The notes: generated by a model from the letters alone, not told the origin. A stretch of 64,000 nucleotides of DNA from Pseudobacter sp051955275 (GCF_051955275.1 NZ_JBQCGW010000181.1:8430-72429), one strand, 5' to 3'; positions 1 through 8,577 are shown, counted from the first letter of the stretch. Numbers and translations are program-made.

Positions 1-863
1 GTGGGCTTCAATCCTTTTTTAGTCTGGTACTCTTTCAGCACCTGTCTCCAGGTGGCAGTATCCACATAGTCTGTAGCAGATGGCAGGATATCATCTTCAT
101 ACAATCTTCTCTGCAATGCCTGGTAAAAAACTGTACTGTCTTTTAACGGGTATGTATAAGTGAGATGCGTATATCTTTTGAATGTACCGATGGAATCCAG
201 GAAGGATTTCAGTCCCTCTTTCAGATCTGAATATCCTTTATAAGCAGGTTCCAGGCTCTGCAGGGTGCCGGCTACATTTTTTGTCTGCAGAGCCTTGTAG
301 AGCATATCCGGATAAAAGCCGGGTCCAAGAATGGAATCTGTACGGAGATATAAACTGTCTCTTGTAAAGTGTCCCTGTTTCAGGTGACGGGCCATCAGCA
401 GGAAGGCGTCTGTCATCATCAGTTCCGCACGGCTCCAGAGTGCTGCATTTTTCTGTGCGGTGGAATCGCGGGCAATCTGTTCGCGGATGCTGCTGAGTGT
501 TTTATAATGATAATCATTGGGGAATAAACCGTATTCTTTGGAGCTGGCAATGAAGCGGAACAATCCTTCACCCACTGCATTCCATTTTTCCTGCGAGCAC
601 CAGATGGGCTGGTTGTTGCTGCGGATATAAGCTTCGTTCACCAGGGTGTCGTCTGCAAGCACCACTGTATCGTTCAGTCTTCCTTTATTTTCTAGCATGA
701 ATGCCAGTGCCGTTTTGATATTCTCGCTTACGCGGACTTCAAACTTTTCTGGCTGGTCCACAATATCTTTATCCTTTGGCTTCTCACTGTCGCCACAGGC
801 AGCCAGTGTGAGCAAAAAAACGAACATGCAACCAGTTACTCCTGCATTCAAATGCTTATTCAT
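1..863 (-). CDS. L,D-transpeptidase, LdtD/YcbB-like, 3' part missing
   Basis: Reading the minus strand from the ATG at 863 gives 287 codons with no stop before the window edge. The N-terminus is a lipoprotein signal with lipobox LAAC (TLAACGD). Next come roughly 210 residues resembling the scaffold domain of LdtD/YcbB transpeptidases (segments NNQPIWCSQEKWNAV, GLFPNDYHY, ELMMTDAFLLMARHLKQG), then the beginning of what looks like a peptidoglycan-binding domain (VLKEYQTKKGLKP). The catalytic YkuD domain, expected further on, lies outside the window, so activity cannot be judged. Family members form 3-3 cross-links in peptidoglycan from the periplasm. It is divergent from a D-Ala-D-Ala dipeptidase gene, which fits a cell-wall role. 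Confidence 0.83.
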   Translation of the reverse strand, partial: MNKHLNAGVTGCMFVFLLTLAACGDSEKPKDKDIVDQPEKFEVRVSENIKTALAFMLENKGRLNDTVVLADDTLVNEAYIRSNNQPIWCSQEKWNAVGEGLFRFIASSKEYGLFPNDYHYKTLSSIREQIARDSTAQKNAALWSRAELMMTDAFLLMARHLKQGHFTRDSLYLRTDSILGPGFYPDMLYKALQTKNVAGTLQSLEPAYKGYSDLKEGLKSFLDSIGTFKRYTHLTYTYPLKDSTVFYQALQRRLYEDDILPSATDYVDTATWRQVLKEYQTKKGLKP

Positions 864-938
864 GTAATTATCCTTGTTAATCCGGAATTATTTTGTTGTA
901 CCTTTCTGTATGATGTTATTCAGCGTCACCCAGTTGCA

Positions 939-1658
939 ATGATTGACAAAATACTATTTCACGGCAATATTCCCAAAGCCCTCCTGTTATTTCTTGCGTT
1001 TCATCATACGGCTGCCGCCCGGCAGACAGACACCAGCCGGTATGGTGTACCGGTTGTATCGCATAAATGGCAGTATGAATCGGGTGTTGCAAAAGATTCC
1101 TTGCATAGGATGGTTGAACTCAGAAAGTGGGTCCCGGGTATCGTGTATGACCTCAGGTATGCCACTGCCAACAACTTCATGCACCGGCGAATGTATCCCA
1201 AAAGTACAAATTCTGCCTTTCTCAGGCTACCCGTTGCCGAAGCGCTGCAGAAAATACAATACGAATTGAATGCCAAAGGCTACGGATTGAAAGTTTTTGA
1301 CGCTTATCGTCCCTATTCCGTAACGGTTGCTTTCTGGGAACTGGTGAAGGATCCCCGCTATGTAGCTGAGCCAACGAAGGGTTCCGGCCATAACCGGGGG
1401 CTGGCTATCGATTGCACAATCATAACATTAACAGATCATAAAGAAGTGGAGATGGGTACAGGATTCGACAATTTCACGGATTCGGCCCATCACAATTTTA
1501 CCCGGTTACCACAGCAGGTGCTGAGTAACCGGAAACAATTCAGGGAAATAATGGAGAAGTACGGATTCAGGGCCTTTGAAACAGAATGGTGGCATTACAG
1601 CTGGCCCAATAACAGGGAATATGAAGTGCTGGATATCCCTTTCCGGCAATTGAAATGA
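939..1658 (+). CDS. D-alanyl-D-alanine dipeptidase, VanX/DdpX-like (peptidase M15D)
   Basis: A 239-residue protein with VanX-family zinc motifs: SGHNRGLAID (His and Asp ligands of SxHxxGxAxD) and EWWHYSW (catalytic Glu and third ligand His). VRYAT-like text (YDLRYATANNF) and FDAYRP are also family hallmarks. I start it at 939, where a hydrophobic signal-like stretch (ALLLFLAFHHTAAA) follows; an in-frame ATG at 852 exists but would overlap the start of the divergent gene. The enzyme hydrolyses D-Ala-D-Ala; in organisms without vancomycin resistance it is thought to recycle D-Ala from cell-wall turnover. There is no vanH or vanA beside it, so resistance is unlikely. It ends exactly where the convergent DUF952 gene ends. 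Confidence 0.88.
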   Translation: MIDKILFHGNIPKALLLFLAFHHTAAARQTDTSRYGVPVVSHKWQYESGVAKDSLHRMVELRKWVPGIVYDLRYATANNFMHRRMYPKSTNSAFLRLPVAEALQKIQYELNAKGYGLKVFDAYRPYSVTVAFWELVKDPRYVAEPTKGSGHNRGLAIDCTIITLTDHKEVEMGTGFDNFTDSAHHNFTRLPQQVLSNRKQFREIMEKYGFRAFETEWWHYSWPNNREYEVLDIPFRQLK

Positions 1659-1958
1659 TCACAGGGGATCAACCTGTACCACTGCATCGGTATTGATGGG
1701 GCCGTATACATGCGGATAAGTGGCCGCATTACTGGGGCTCCATTCGTAAATAAGCTGGCTTTTGAGCTTGCTGGTATCGATGGTCAGTTTTAACAGATCC
1801 TTCTTTCCTTCAAAATAACGTTGACGCACATCCGCAATCTGGTCTTCCTGGCAGCAATGAATGAATCCTTCTTCTTTCAAAGAACCGGATTCGTAACTGC
1901 CTGCCGCCTTTGCAGCAGCCCATTCAGGTGCTGTAGTAAGATGAAAAATTATAGGCAT
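1659..1958 (-). CDS. DUF952 family protein
   Basis: A 99-residue protein matching the DUF952 pattern: IIFHLTTAPEWAAAKAAG at the start, EEGFIHCC in the middle and a terminal block around YPHVYGPI. Family members are small, cytoplasmic and of unproven function; a relation to ADP-ribosyltransferase folds has been suggested from structure, which I treat as unproven here. It starts three bases after the aroC stop, so it is probably co-transcribed as the last gene of the aromatic operon, but nothing in it points to a role in that pathway. Its stop directly abuts the stop of the convergent dipeptidase gene. Confidence 0.8.
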   Translation of the reverse strand: MPIIFHLTTAPEWAAAKAAGSYESGSLKEEGFIHCCQEDQIADVRQRYFEGKKDLLKLTIDTSKLKSQLIYEWSPSNAATYPHVYGPINTDAVVQVDPL

Positions 1959-1961
1959 GGT

Positions 1962-2960
1962 TTATAATACTCGTTTTATTTGTTGTTCCAATAGCAAAAG
2001 ATCGGCCAGCACGATGGCCGTTACAGCTTCCAGTACCACCGGCACACGCAAAGCAATGCAGAGATCGTGCCTGCCTTTCACGGAGAAAGTTTCGGTTTGG
2101 CCTGTTTCCCAGTTCAGGGTCTGTTGCTCTTTCGGCGTGCTGGACGTGGGTTTGATAGCGATGCGGAACACCAGCTCATTGCCGTTTGTGATACCGCCTA
2201 CTATTCCACCTGCATGATTGGTAGCTGTTTTCCCTTCCATATCCAGGATGGCATCATTGTGCTCCGTGCCAAACATTCTCGCTGCCGCAAAGCCGGTCCC
2301 GAACTCAATTCCACGTACCGCCGGAATGGCAAATGCAGCATGACTGAGCAATGATTCCGCAGAATCGAAAAAAGGCTCTCCCAGTCCCGCAGGCAAACCG
2401 CTCACACGGCATTCCACGATACCACCGATCGAATCCTTGGCATCGATGGCTTTCTGTAATCCTTTTTCCAGATCGGCCTCCCCTCCTATTTCCAGGATCT
2501 TCGCTTCTATATTGACGTTAGCCGTTGCAGCAAGTTTTTTGGCGATCACGCCCGCTGCCACCAGGCACACGGTGAGCCTGCCACTGAAATGGCCGCCGCC
2601 CCTGAAATCTTCAAAGCCTCCGAATTTCTGATGCGCTACAAAGTCGGCATGCCCGGGACGTGGCACAGCACGCTGCTTTTCATAATCACCGCTTCTCGTA
2701 TTCTTGTTATCGAAAAGGATGGTCATGGGAGCGCCGGTGCTCCTGTTATTGAAGATACCGGTTTTAAAAATGGGAAAATCATCTTCTTTGCGCGGCGTGG
2801 TGCCCTTCTGGGTACCGCCTTTCCTGCGTTCGATATCGGTAACAAAATCATCCGCAGTGAGTGAAAGGCCTGCCGGACAACCGTCGATATTCACTCCCAC
2901 ACTCTCTCCGTGCGATTCGCCAAAGATGGTGACCCTGAATAATCTTCCAAATGCGTTCAT
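1962..2960 (-). CDS. aroC: chorismate synthase
   Basis: Converts 5-enolpyruvylshikimate 3-phosphate to chorismate with reduced FMN, the last shikimate step. The 332 residues show the family signatures GESHGESVG (residues 14-22), RPGHADF, GGGHFSGRLT and, near the C-terminus, GGIVGGITNGNEL followed by KPTSS. It is slightly shorter than the 350-360 residues usual for bacteria but has both ends of the fold. It follows aroA with 15 bases between and precedes DUF952 by three, all on the minus strand, so it belongs to the aro operon. GGGHFSGRLT carries His where many homologues have Arg (GGGRxSGRET); I note this without inferring loss of function. Confidence 0.97.
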   Translation of the reverse strand: MNAFGRLFRVTIFGESHGESVGVNIDGCPAGLSLTADDFVTDIERRKGGTQKGTTPRKEDDFPIFKTGIFNNRSTGAPMTILFDNKNTRSGDYEKQRAVPRPGHADFVAHQKFGGFEDFRGGGHFSGRLTVCLVAAGVIAKKLAATANVNIEAKILEIGGEADLEKGLQKAIDAKDSIGGIVECRVSGLPAGLGEPFFDSAESLLSHAAFAIPAVRGIEFGTGFAAARMFGTEHNDAILDMEGKTATNHAGGIVGGITNGNELVFRIAIKPTSSTPKEQQTLNWETGQTETFSVKGRHDLCIALRVPVVLEAVTAIVLADLLLLEQQIKRVL

Positions 2961-2975
2961 AGTATAATCAGTTCA

Positions 2976-4250
2976 TTAATGTAAAGATACGGTAGCGCCC
3001 AGATGCTGCAGGTGCTGGTAAAAATCCGGGTAGGATTTGTTGATGGCATCCGCGGATTCGATGGTAACGGCCGCAGCCGCTTTCAGTCCGGCTACAGCGC
3101 AGGCCATCGCAATGCGATGATCGTGGTGTGAATAGGTGGTGCCGCCGGTCAGTCCCTTTCCGCCATGAATGATCATGAGATCATCCTGCAGATCGATCTG
3201 CACGCCCAGTTTGCCGAACTCTTCCTGCAATGTGAGGGCGCGGTTGCTTTCCTTGTGGGTTAGGCGTTGCGCGCCTTCGATCACGGTTTTTCCATCGCAA
3301 TAAGCAGCCAGGGCAACCAGCGGAGGGAAAAGATCAGGGCATTCAGTGGCATTGAAGTGAAACGCCTTCAACGGAGCAGGGCCGATCCCGATCTTATCAG
3401 TTTGTACGCTGATCCTTGAACCACAGCTCATCAGCGCCTGCAATACAGCACGGTCAGCCTGGGTGGAGAAAACATCCAGCCCTTTCACCACAATATCACC
3501 GGCAATGGCGCCGGCCACCAGTAAGAAAGCGGCCCCGCTCCAATCCCCTTCTACGGTATATTCCAGCTCTCCGCTCTTTGGAGCAACGGCGTTGGCAGGA
3601 AAATAGAAAGATTCATAATTCCTGTTTTCCACTTTCCATCCGAAATCCTCCATCACTTTCAACGTAAGGTCGATATAAGGTTTGGATTTAAGACCGGTAA
3701 CATGCAAAGCAACATCGGAGGCGCCGGCAGCGGCGTAGCTCATCAGTAGTCCTGTAAGGAACTGCGAACTGAGTGATCCGTCAACCGTGATGGCAGCGGG
3801 CTGCAACGGTCCTTTGATCACCAATGGCAGTTTGCCGTTATTGGACTTTATATCCACCTGCAACTGCGGTAAAACAGTATCGAAGAAATCCATCGGTCTT
3901 GTAACCAGTGAACCGCTTCCATTGACAGTGATGCTTCGCTCGCTGAGGGAAATGATGGGCGTGAACATGCGGATACCGAGACCGCTCTCGCCGCAATTCA
4001 CTTCTTCCTTCACGGGTTGCACGCCATTACTGGTCACGCGCAATATGCCATCAGCCTGCATTTCAGCGGTAGCACCCAATGCACGGATCACGCCAAGAGC
4101 GGCCTGATCATCATTGGAATGACCGGGATTGTGAATGATGGTGATGCCTTTTCTCAATAAAGCGGCTGCGCATGCCCGTTGCATCGAGCTCTTGCTGGCA
4201 GGAGCCGTGATAGTAGCGTTTATACTGGATGGTTGTACTGTAGCGATCAT
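2976..4250 (-). CDS. aroA: 3-phosphoshikimate 1-carboxyvinyltransferase (EPSP synthase)
   Basis: Transfers enolpyruvate from PEP to shikimate 3-phosphate. The 424-residue protein has the N-terminal substrate-binding block APASKSSMQRA (Lys20, Ser21), the NCGESGLGIRMF block corresponding to the PEP-binding loop, and the C-terminal DHRIAMACAVAG block with catalytic Asp/His/Arg. Length is typical. The start overlaps the aroB stop by four bases (ATGA), which indicates translational coupling. Cytoplasmic. The N-terminal loop reads ESGLGIRM instead of the common NAGTxxR form; several Bacteroidota enzymes differ there and this relates to glyphosate response classes, but I cannot assign a class from sequence alone. 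Confidence 0.97.
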   Translation of the reverse strand: MIATVQPSSINATITAPASKSSMQRACAAALLRKGITIIHNPGHSNDDQAALGVIRALGATAEMQADGILRVTSNGVQPVKEEVNCGESGLGIRMFTPIISLSERSITVNGSGSLVTRPMDFFDTVLPQLQVDIKSNNGKLPLVIKGPLQPAAITVDGSLSSQFLTGLLMSYAAAGASDVALHVTGLKSKPYIDLTLKVMEDFGWKVENRNYESFYFPANAVAPKSGELEYTVEGDWSGAAFLLVAGAIAGDIVVKGLDVFSTQADRAVLQALMSCGSRISVQTDKIGIGPAPLKAFHFNATECPDLFPPLVALAAYCDGKTVIEGAQRLTHKESNRALTLQEEFGKLGVQIDLQDDLMIIHGGKGLTGGTTYSHHDHRIAMACAVAGLKAAAAVTIESADAINKSYPDFYQHLQHLGATVSLH

Positions 4251-5272
4251 GCCGGTAATTCCTGTATTAATGTTTGCAATTGGGTCATCGGGATCTGTTG
4301 AACGATCCCCTTTCCTATTTTACTCAGCAACACATAGTTCATGGACGACCTTTCTTTCTTCTTATCCTTCTGCAATACTTCAAATGCCGCCTTTGCATCA
4401 TAGTCTGCATAAGTGGGCAGGCCGTATTGTTCCAGCACTTTCACAACCCTTGCTGTTTCTTTGAAACCCGCGAGAGTGGCGGATAGATGGCAGGCGGCGG
4501 TCATGCCGATGGAGATGGCCTGTCCATGGCTCAGTTCGTACATATTCTCGATAGCATGACCGAGGGTATGGCCGAAGTTGAGCAGGCGGCGTTCACCCTG
4601 TTCAAACTCATCCGCCTCCACCACTTTGGATTTGAGCATGGCATTGCGGAGAATGAGTCTGGAGAGTGCTGCTTTATCTTTTTTATAGAAGCTCAGCTTC
4701 CGCGTTTCCAGCTCTTTGAACAGGCGGAGGTCTTTGATACAACTGTGCTTGATAATCTCGGCGAAGCCGTTGACCCATTCCGTTTCCGGAAGCGTTTTGA
4801 GCAGACTGTAATCATAGAGCAGGAAATCAGGCTGACGGATGGTGCCTACAAGATTTTTATAAATACCTACATCAACACCATTCTTACCACCGATGCTGGC
4901 GTCTACCATGGCGAGTACCGTGGAAGGCACAAAGCCGCAGCGGATACCTCGCATATAGATGGCCGCTACATAACCGGTGATATCGGTGATCACGCCGCCG
5001 CCGATGCCCACCAGGGTGGTCTTGCGGTCGGCGCCTGCTTCGATCAGCTGTTCGATCACGCTGTCAACGGTAGGCTGGATCTTGAAGGCTTCACCGGGCT
5101 TCAGCACGATGGTATTCCAGCCCTTGAATTTCTTTGCCTGGGCCTGGTAAATATTTTCATCAGTGATCAATACGCTATGCTCCTTTCCTGCCAGTTTTTC
5201 CAGCAGGGAGAAGTCAGCATCGAAGTAGTAATCAACTTTCTTTGATGAGAACTGACAGGATTTTTTTTGCAT
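4247..5272 (-). CDS. aroB: 3-dehydroquinate synthase
   Basis: Converts DAHP to 3-dehydroquinate using NAD and a divalent metal. The 341-residue protein shows the NAD-binding GIGGGVITDITGYVAAIYMRG segment (residues 89 onward, broken here for length), PSTVLAMVDASIGGKNGVD and the metal/phosphate block LNFGHTLGHAIE. It starts one base after the stop of the Y1 transposase-like gene and overlaps aroA by four bases, so all three are probably on one message. Cytoplasmic. No anomalies seen; the family is broad but the shikimate context makes alternatives such as 2-deoxy-scyllo-inosose synthase very unlikely. Confidence 0.97.
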   Translation of the reverse strand: MQKKSCQFSSKKVDYYFDADFSLLEKLAGKEHSVLITDENIYQAQAKKFKGWNTIVLKPGEAFKIQPTVDSVIEQLIEAGADRKTTLVGIGGGVITDITGYVAAIYMRGIRCGFVPSTVLAMVDASIGGKNGVDVGIYKNLVGTIRQPDFLLYDYSLLKTLPETEWVNGFAEIIKHSCIKDLRLFKELETRKLSFYKKDKAALSRLILRNAMLKSKVVEADEFEQGERRLLNFGHTLGHAIENMYELSHGQAISIGMTAACHLSATLAGFKETARVVKVLEQYGLPTYADYDAKAAFEVLQKDKKKERSSMNYVLLSKIGKGIVQQIPMTQLQTLIQELPA

Positions 5273-5273
5273 G

Positions 5274-5702
5274 TTACAGTTGTACTTTATCGAATACTTC
5301 CAGTTCGCTTTCGAGCGATTTCGATTTATGGTATTCCTCCTGTTTGCCGATGAAATCCGCTACCTGCTTCACTCCTGAGGGGCTCACCGAGTAAGCGGCG
5401 AAACCATCCTGCCATTCAAATGGTTCGGTCAGCAGGTTGGAATTGTTGATCCAGTTTGCCGCTTCGGATTTGAGTGCATTCATTACCTGCAAGAGGTTTT
5501 GGGCAGGGTGTAGCTGTATCATCAGATGCAGGTGATCTTCCACGCCATTCACCGCCATCACTTTCGTTCCTTTTTCCGATGCGTCCCGCTGCAGGTGTGC
5601 AAAGAGAACGGTACGGATAGGTTTCTTCAGCAATGGTTTTCTTTCGTGAACGGTTACGATCACATGAACAAAGAGCCAGATCTTATGGTAATTGGCTGAC
5701 AC
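5274..5702 (-). CDS. Y1 (HUH) transposase-like protein, IS200/REP-associated type, expected tyrosine replaced by Phe
   Basis: A 142-residue protein with the single-domain IS200/RAYT fold pattern: N-terminal NYHKIWLFVHVIVTVHERKP, an HUH metal motif HLH at residues 57-59 (GVEDHLHLMIQ), and the C-terminal helix FAAYSVSPSGVKQVADFIGKQ. In active Y1 enzymes this helix normally carries the nucleophile in a YIxxQ context; the codon here is TTC, giving FIGKQ with Phe117. Tyr124 lies seven residues later and might substitute, but that is speculative. No terminal repeats or hairpins flank it: it sits one base from aroB and three from the DAHP synthase gene. This argues for a resident, possibly domesticated gene, not a recent insertion. 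Any DNA-binding or nuclease role is unknown. Confidence 0.85.
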   Translation of the reverse strand: MSANYHKIWLFVHVIVTVHERKPLLKKPIRTVLFAHLQRDASEKGTKVMAVNGVEDHLHLMIQLHPAQNLLQVMNALKSEAANWINNSNLLTEPFEWQDGFAAYSVSPSGVKQVADFIGKQEEYHKSKSLESELEVFDKVQL

Positions 5703-5705
5703 TGA

Positions 5706-6794
5706 TTAATCGTTCATGATCTTGTTCTGGTGATTGATACTTTCCATGTGCACAGCGTCGAAATACTTGGTGATGAATTCTTTGCTGAGGCCGAGTTTTT
5801 CACCTTTACCGAAAGCACGTTCCAGGATCTCATTCCAGCGGTTGGTCTGCAGGATGGTGATCTCGTTGTTCTTTTTGTATTCACCGATCAGTTCAGCCAC
5901 TTTCATACGCTGGCCGAGGATCTGCATCAGTTCATCATCCAGGTGGTTGATCTGCTGGCGGAGTTTCTCGAGGGCCAGGTGGAATTCTTCAGAGGGGGTA
6001 TCTTCTTTCCTCCAAACGATTTCATTGAGCATTTCAGCGAGGCGCTCGGGGGTAACCTGTTGTTTGGCGTCGCTCCATGCCTTATCGGGGTCGATATGAG
6101 ATTCGATGATGAAGCCATCGTAATCCAGGTTGACTGCTTTCTGCATTACATCCAGGAGGATATCCCTTCTGCCGCAGATATGTGAAGGATCATTGATGAA
6201 AGGCAGCGTTGGGTTGCGGCGTTTCATTTCGATGGCGAGGTGCCACATGGGGGCATTGCGGTATTCTGTATTACCATATGCGCTGAAGCCGCGGTGGATG
6301 AGGCCGATCTGGTCGATGCCTGCTTTAGCCACGCGCTCAACGGCGCCGGTCCATAATTCGAGGTCGGGGTTGATCGGGTTCTTGATCAGTACAGGAACGT
6401 TCACTCCTTTGAGTGCATCGGCCACTTCCTGAACGCTGAAGGGGTTCACAGTGGTGCGGGCGCCGATCCAGAGCACGTCTACATCAAAGTGCAGGGCATC
6501 TTCCACCTGTTTGGCGGTAGCTACTTCTACTGTGATGGGGAGACCGGTCAGTTTTTTGGCTTGCTGCATCCAGGGGAGTCCCTTGGTGCCGATGCCTTCG
6601 AAGGAACCGGGGCGTGTACGGGGTTTCCAGATTCCGGCGCGGAGGATGTCTACTTTTCCGGTGTTGGCGAGGCGCTGAGCGGTTTCGAGTACCTGCTCTT
6701 CAGTTTCTGCGCTACAGGGGCCTGAGATGATCAGGGGGCGTTTGTTCCACTTAGCCTGCACTGTTTCCTTCATGGTTGTTTCACTGCTTGTCAT
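5706..6794 (-). CDS. bifunctional 3-deoxy-7-phosphoheptulonate synthase / chorismate mutase
   Basis: A fusion of an N-terminal DAHP synthase (type I beta, about residues 1-265: RPLIISGPCSAET, ILRAGIWKPRTRPGSFEG, GLIHRGFS, PFINDPSHICGRRD) and a C-terminal type II chorismate mutase (about residues 270-355: LEKLRQQINHLDDELMQILGQRM, VAELIGEYK). It therefore makes the first shikimate intermediate and also rearranges chorismate to prephenate, a domain order common in Bacteroidota. I start it at 6794 (MTSSETTMKE); ATG 6773 is a close alternative, while the ATG at 6851 would run through a long palindrome and is rejected. In many such fusions the mutase domain senses prephenate or chorismate and regulates the synthase. 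It precedes the Y1 gene by three bases. Confidence 0.95.
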   Translation of the reverse strand: MTSSETTMKETVQAKWNKRPLIISGPCSAETEEQVLETAQRLANTGKVDILRAGIWKPRTRPGSFEGIGTKGLPWMQQAKKLTGLPITVEVATAKQVEDALHFDVDVLWIGARTTVNPFSVQEVADALKGVNVPVLIKNPINPDLELWTGAVERVAKAGIDQIGLIHRGFSAYGNTEYRNAPMWHLAIEMKRRNPTLPFINDPSHICGRRDILLDVMQKAVNLDYDGFIIESHIDPDKAWSDAKQQVTPERLAEMLNEIVWRKEDTPSEEFHLALEKLRQQINHLDDELMQILGQRMKVAELIGEYKKNNEITILQTNRWNEILERAFGKGEKLGLSKEFITKYFDAVHMESINHQNKIMND

Positions 6795-6799
6795 ACTAT

Positions 6800-6876
6800 G
6801 AAATTGAAAATTTGAATATGTCTGTTTTGATTTTGTTGATTTTCCGGGCAACAGACGTATTCAAATTTTCAATTCA
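6800..6876 (-). repeat. long inverted repeat between helicase and DAHP synthase genes
   Basis: Arms at 6803-6826 and 6850-6873 are complementary except for one mismatch (core ATTGAAAATTTGAATA, then GTCTGTT against AACAGAC), and pairing continues outward with a one-base bulge to about 6800 and 6876. The loop is about 23 bases. The structure fills nearly the whole space between the helicase stop and the DAHP synthase start, whose ATG lies six bases beyond the stem. There is no U-tract, so it is not a standard intrinsic terminator; it could shield the ribosome site, act as a processing signal or be a remnant of a mobile repeat. Confidence 0.8.
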
Positions 6877-6885
6877 TTATTTGAA

Positions 6886-8577
6886 TTATCGTCTGCTGTC
6901 TGCGTCGTTCATTCTGATCCTTCTACCCTTGTAGTTCTTACCATCTATAGAGCGGATCATCTGTTGCGCTGCGCGCTTATCGATCTCTATCCAGCTGTTC
7001 ATTTCTTTCATATCGATCCTTCCGAGCACTTCCTTTTTCAGGTCGCTCATATCCAGGATGAATTGCAAGAAGCTGGCTTTGTAAAATCCGTCCTTGGTGC
7101 CGAGGTTCACAAAGAGGCGTGCATAATCGCCACCTCCGCCGAACTCGCGGCCTCTTGTATCGCGGCGGTTGCCATTTCTGTCGCCACTACGCTCAAAGCG
7201 TCCGCCACGGTCCATTCCTCCACCCATTGTTCTTTCCCTGCGTGCATCCGGGCGAACATTGAGGTCTTCCGCATTCTCATAATACTTGAGGAAGCGGTCG
7301 AACTCCATGGCTGCCACACGTTTCAGGATTTCTTCCTTGCTCATGTCTGCGAACTTCTCTTCCAGCATGGGTACGTAAGTCTCATAATCACCATGGCTGA
7401 TATCCGCCTGCAGGAGTTTATCCATGAAATAGTAGAACTGCTTGCGGCAAACATCTTTTCCGCTGGGGATCTCCAGTTTGTGGAAAGGCGCCTGAACGAT
7501 GGACTGGATGGTCCTCATTTTGCCGGTTTCCCGTACATGCACGATCGACATACAGATTCCGGTATTACCGGCGCGTCCTGTACGGCCGCTGCGGTGAGTG
7601 TACACTTCCACATCATCCGGTAATTCGTAGTTGATCACATGCGTGATATCTTTTACGTCGATACCCCTTGCTGCCACATCCGTTGCAATCAAGAGCTGTA
7701 AGGTTTTATCACGGAACTCGCCCATAACCTTGTCGCGCTGTTGCTGGGTAAGATCTCCATGCAGCGCATCAATATCATATCCTTCGCGTGTCAGTTTTTC
7801 GGCGATGTCCTGTGCGTCTGCCTTGGTACGGGTAAAGATGATCCCATAAATACCCGGGTTGAAATCGATCAGTCTTTTCAGTGCCTGGTACCTGTATTGA
7901 GCCGAGGTAACATAGTACTGGTGATCGATGTTCTTGTTGGCGGTGTTCACTTTGCCTACTGTGATCTCAAAAGGATCTTTCATGTAGCGTTTGCTTACAC
8001 GTTTGATCTCTGGCGGCATGGTAGCGCTGAACAGCCAGGTAGCTTCCCTGTTAGGGGTGTTCTGCAGGATGAATTCGATATCATCCTTGAAACCCATGTT
8101 CAGCATTTCATCAGCCTCATCCAGCACCACATATTTGATCTCTTCGAGATTGATTGCTTTGCGTTCTATCAGGTCGATCAGGCGTCCGGGTGTTGCCACC
8201 ACTATCTGAACGCCTCTTTTCAGTTCCCTGATCTGTTGCCCGATGGATGCTCCGCCGTACACTGCGGCCACGAACATCTGGGGCAGGAATTTCTTGAAAC
8301 CTTCCATTTCAGTCACGATCTGGAGGCACAATTCTCTTGTAGGGCAAACTACCAGCGCCTGGGGGTGTCTCTGTTTCTCGTCTACGAGGTGCAGTAAAGG
8401 CAATCCGAATGCGGCCGTTTTCCCCGTACCGGTTTGCGCCAGGCCCACCAGATCTTTGGTGCCGCTGAGCAAAACAGGAATCGCTTGTTCCTGAATAGGT
8501 GTCGGGTTTTTGTAGCCAAGTGCATCGGTAGCCTGTACCAACCTAGCATCCAAACCCAACGCGTCGAAAGTCGTCAT
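6886..8577 (-). CDS. DEAD-box ATP-dependent RNA helicase with DbpA-type C-terminal domain
   Basis: The 563-residue protein carries the full set of DEAD-box motifs: Q motif region PTPIQEQAIP, motif I AQTGTGKTAAFG, Ia PTRELCLQ, II VLDEADEML, III SATMP, and VI HRSGRTGRAG. After the helicase core (about residue 370) come a CsdA/DeaD-like middle region, a short Arg/Gly-rich stretch (about 455-485) and a C-terminal DbpA-like RNA-binding domain (ARLFVNLGTKDGFYKASFLQ). Such helicases remodel structured RNA in ribosome assembly or cold response. It interrupts the aromatic biosynthesis gene order. A Bacteroidota -7 element lies 17 bases upstream, so it probably has its own promoter in addition to any read-through. 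Confidence 0.95.
   Translation of the reverse strand: MTTFDALGLDARLVQATDALGYKNPTPIQEQAIPVLLSGTKDLVGLAQTGTGKTAAFGLPLLHLVDEKQRHPQALVVCPTRELCLQIVTEMEGFKKFLPQMFVAAVYGGASIGQQIRELKRGVQIVVATPGRLIDLIERKAINLEEIKYVVLDEADEMLNMGFKDDIEFILQNTPNREATWLFSATMPPEIKRVSKRYMKDPFEITVGKVNTANKNIDHQYYVTSAQYRYQALKRLIDFNPGIYGIIFTRTKADAQDIAEKLTREGYDIDALHGDLTQQQRDKVMGEFRDKTLQLLIATDVAARGIDVKDITHVINYELPDDVEVYTHRSGRTGRAGNTGICMSIVHVRETGKMRTIQSIVQAPFHKLEIPSGKDVCRKQFYYFMDKLLQADISHGDYETYVPMLEEKFADMSKEEILKRVAAMEFDRFLKYYENAEDLNVRPDARRERTMGGGMDRGGRFERSGDRNGNRRDTRGREFGGGGDYARLFVNLGTKDGFYKASFLQFILDMSDLKKEVLGRIDMKEMNSWIEIDKRAAQQMIRSIDGKNYKGRRIRMNDADSRR

Noticed and set aside
939..1658. Vancomycin resistance gene vanX
   Set aside because: The enzyme family fits, but vanH, vanA/B and regulators are absent, and Gram-negative hosts use it for D-Ala recycling.
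6795..6851. Upstream ATG for the DAHP synthase fusion
   Set aside because: The added residues would be encoded by one arm of the palindrome and have no counterpart in the family.
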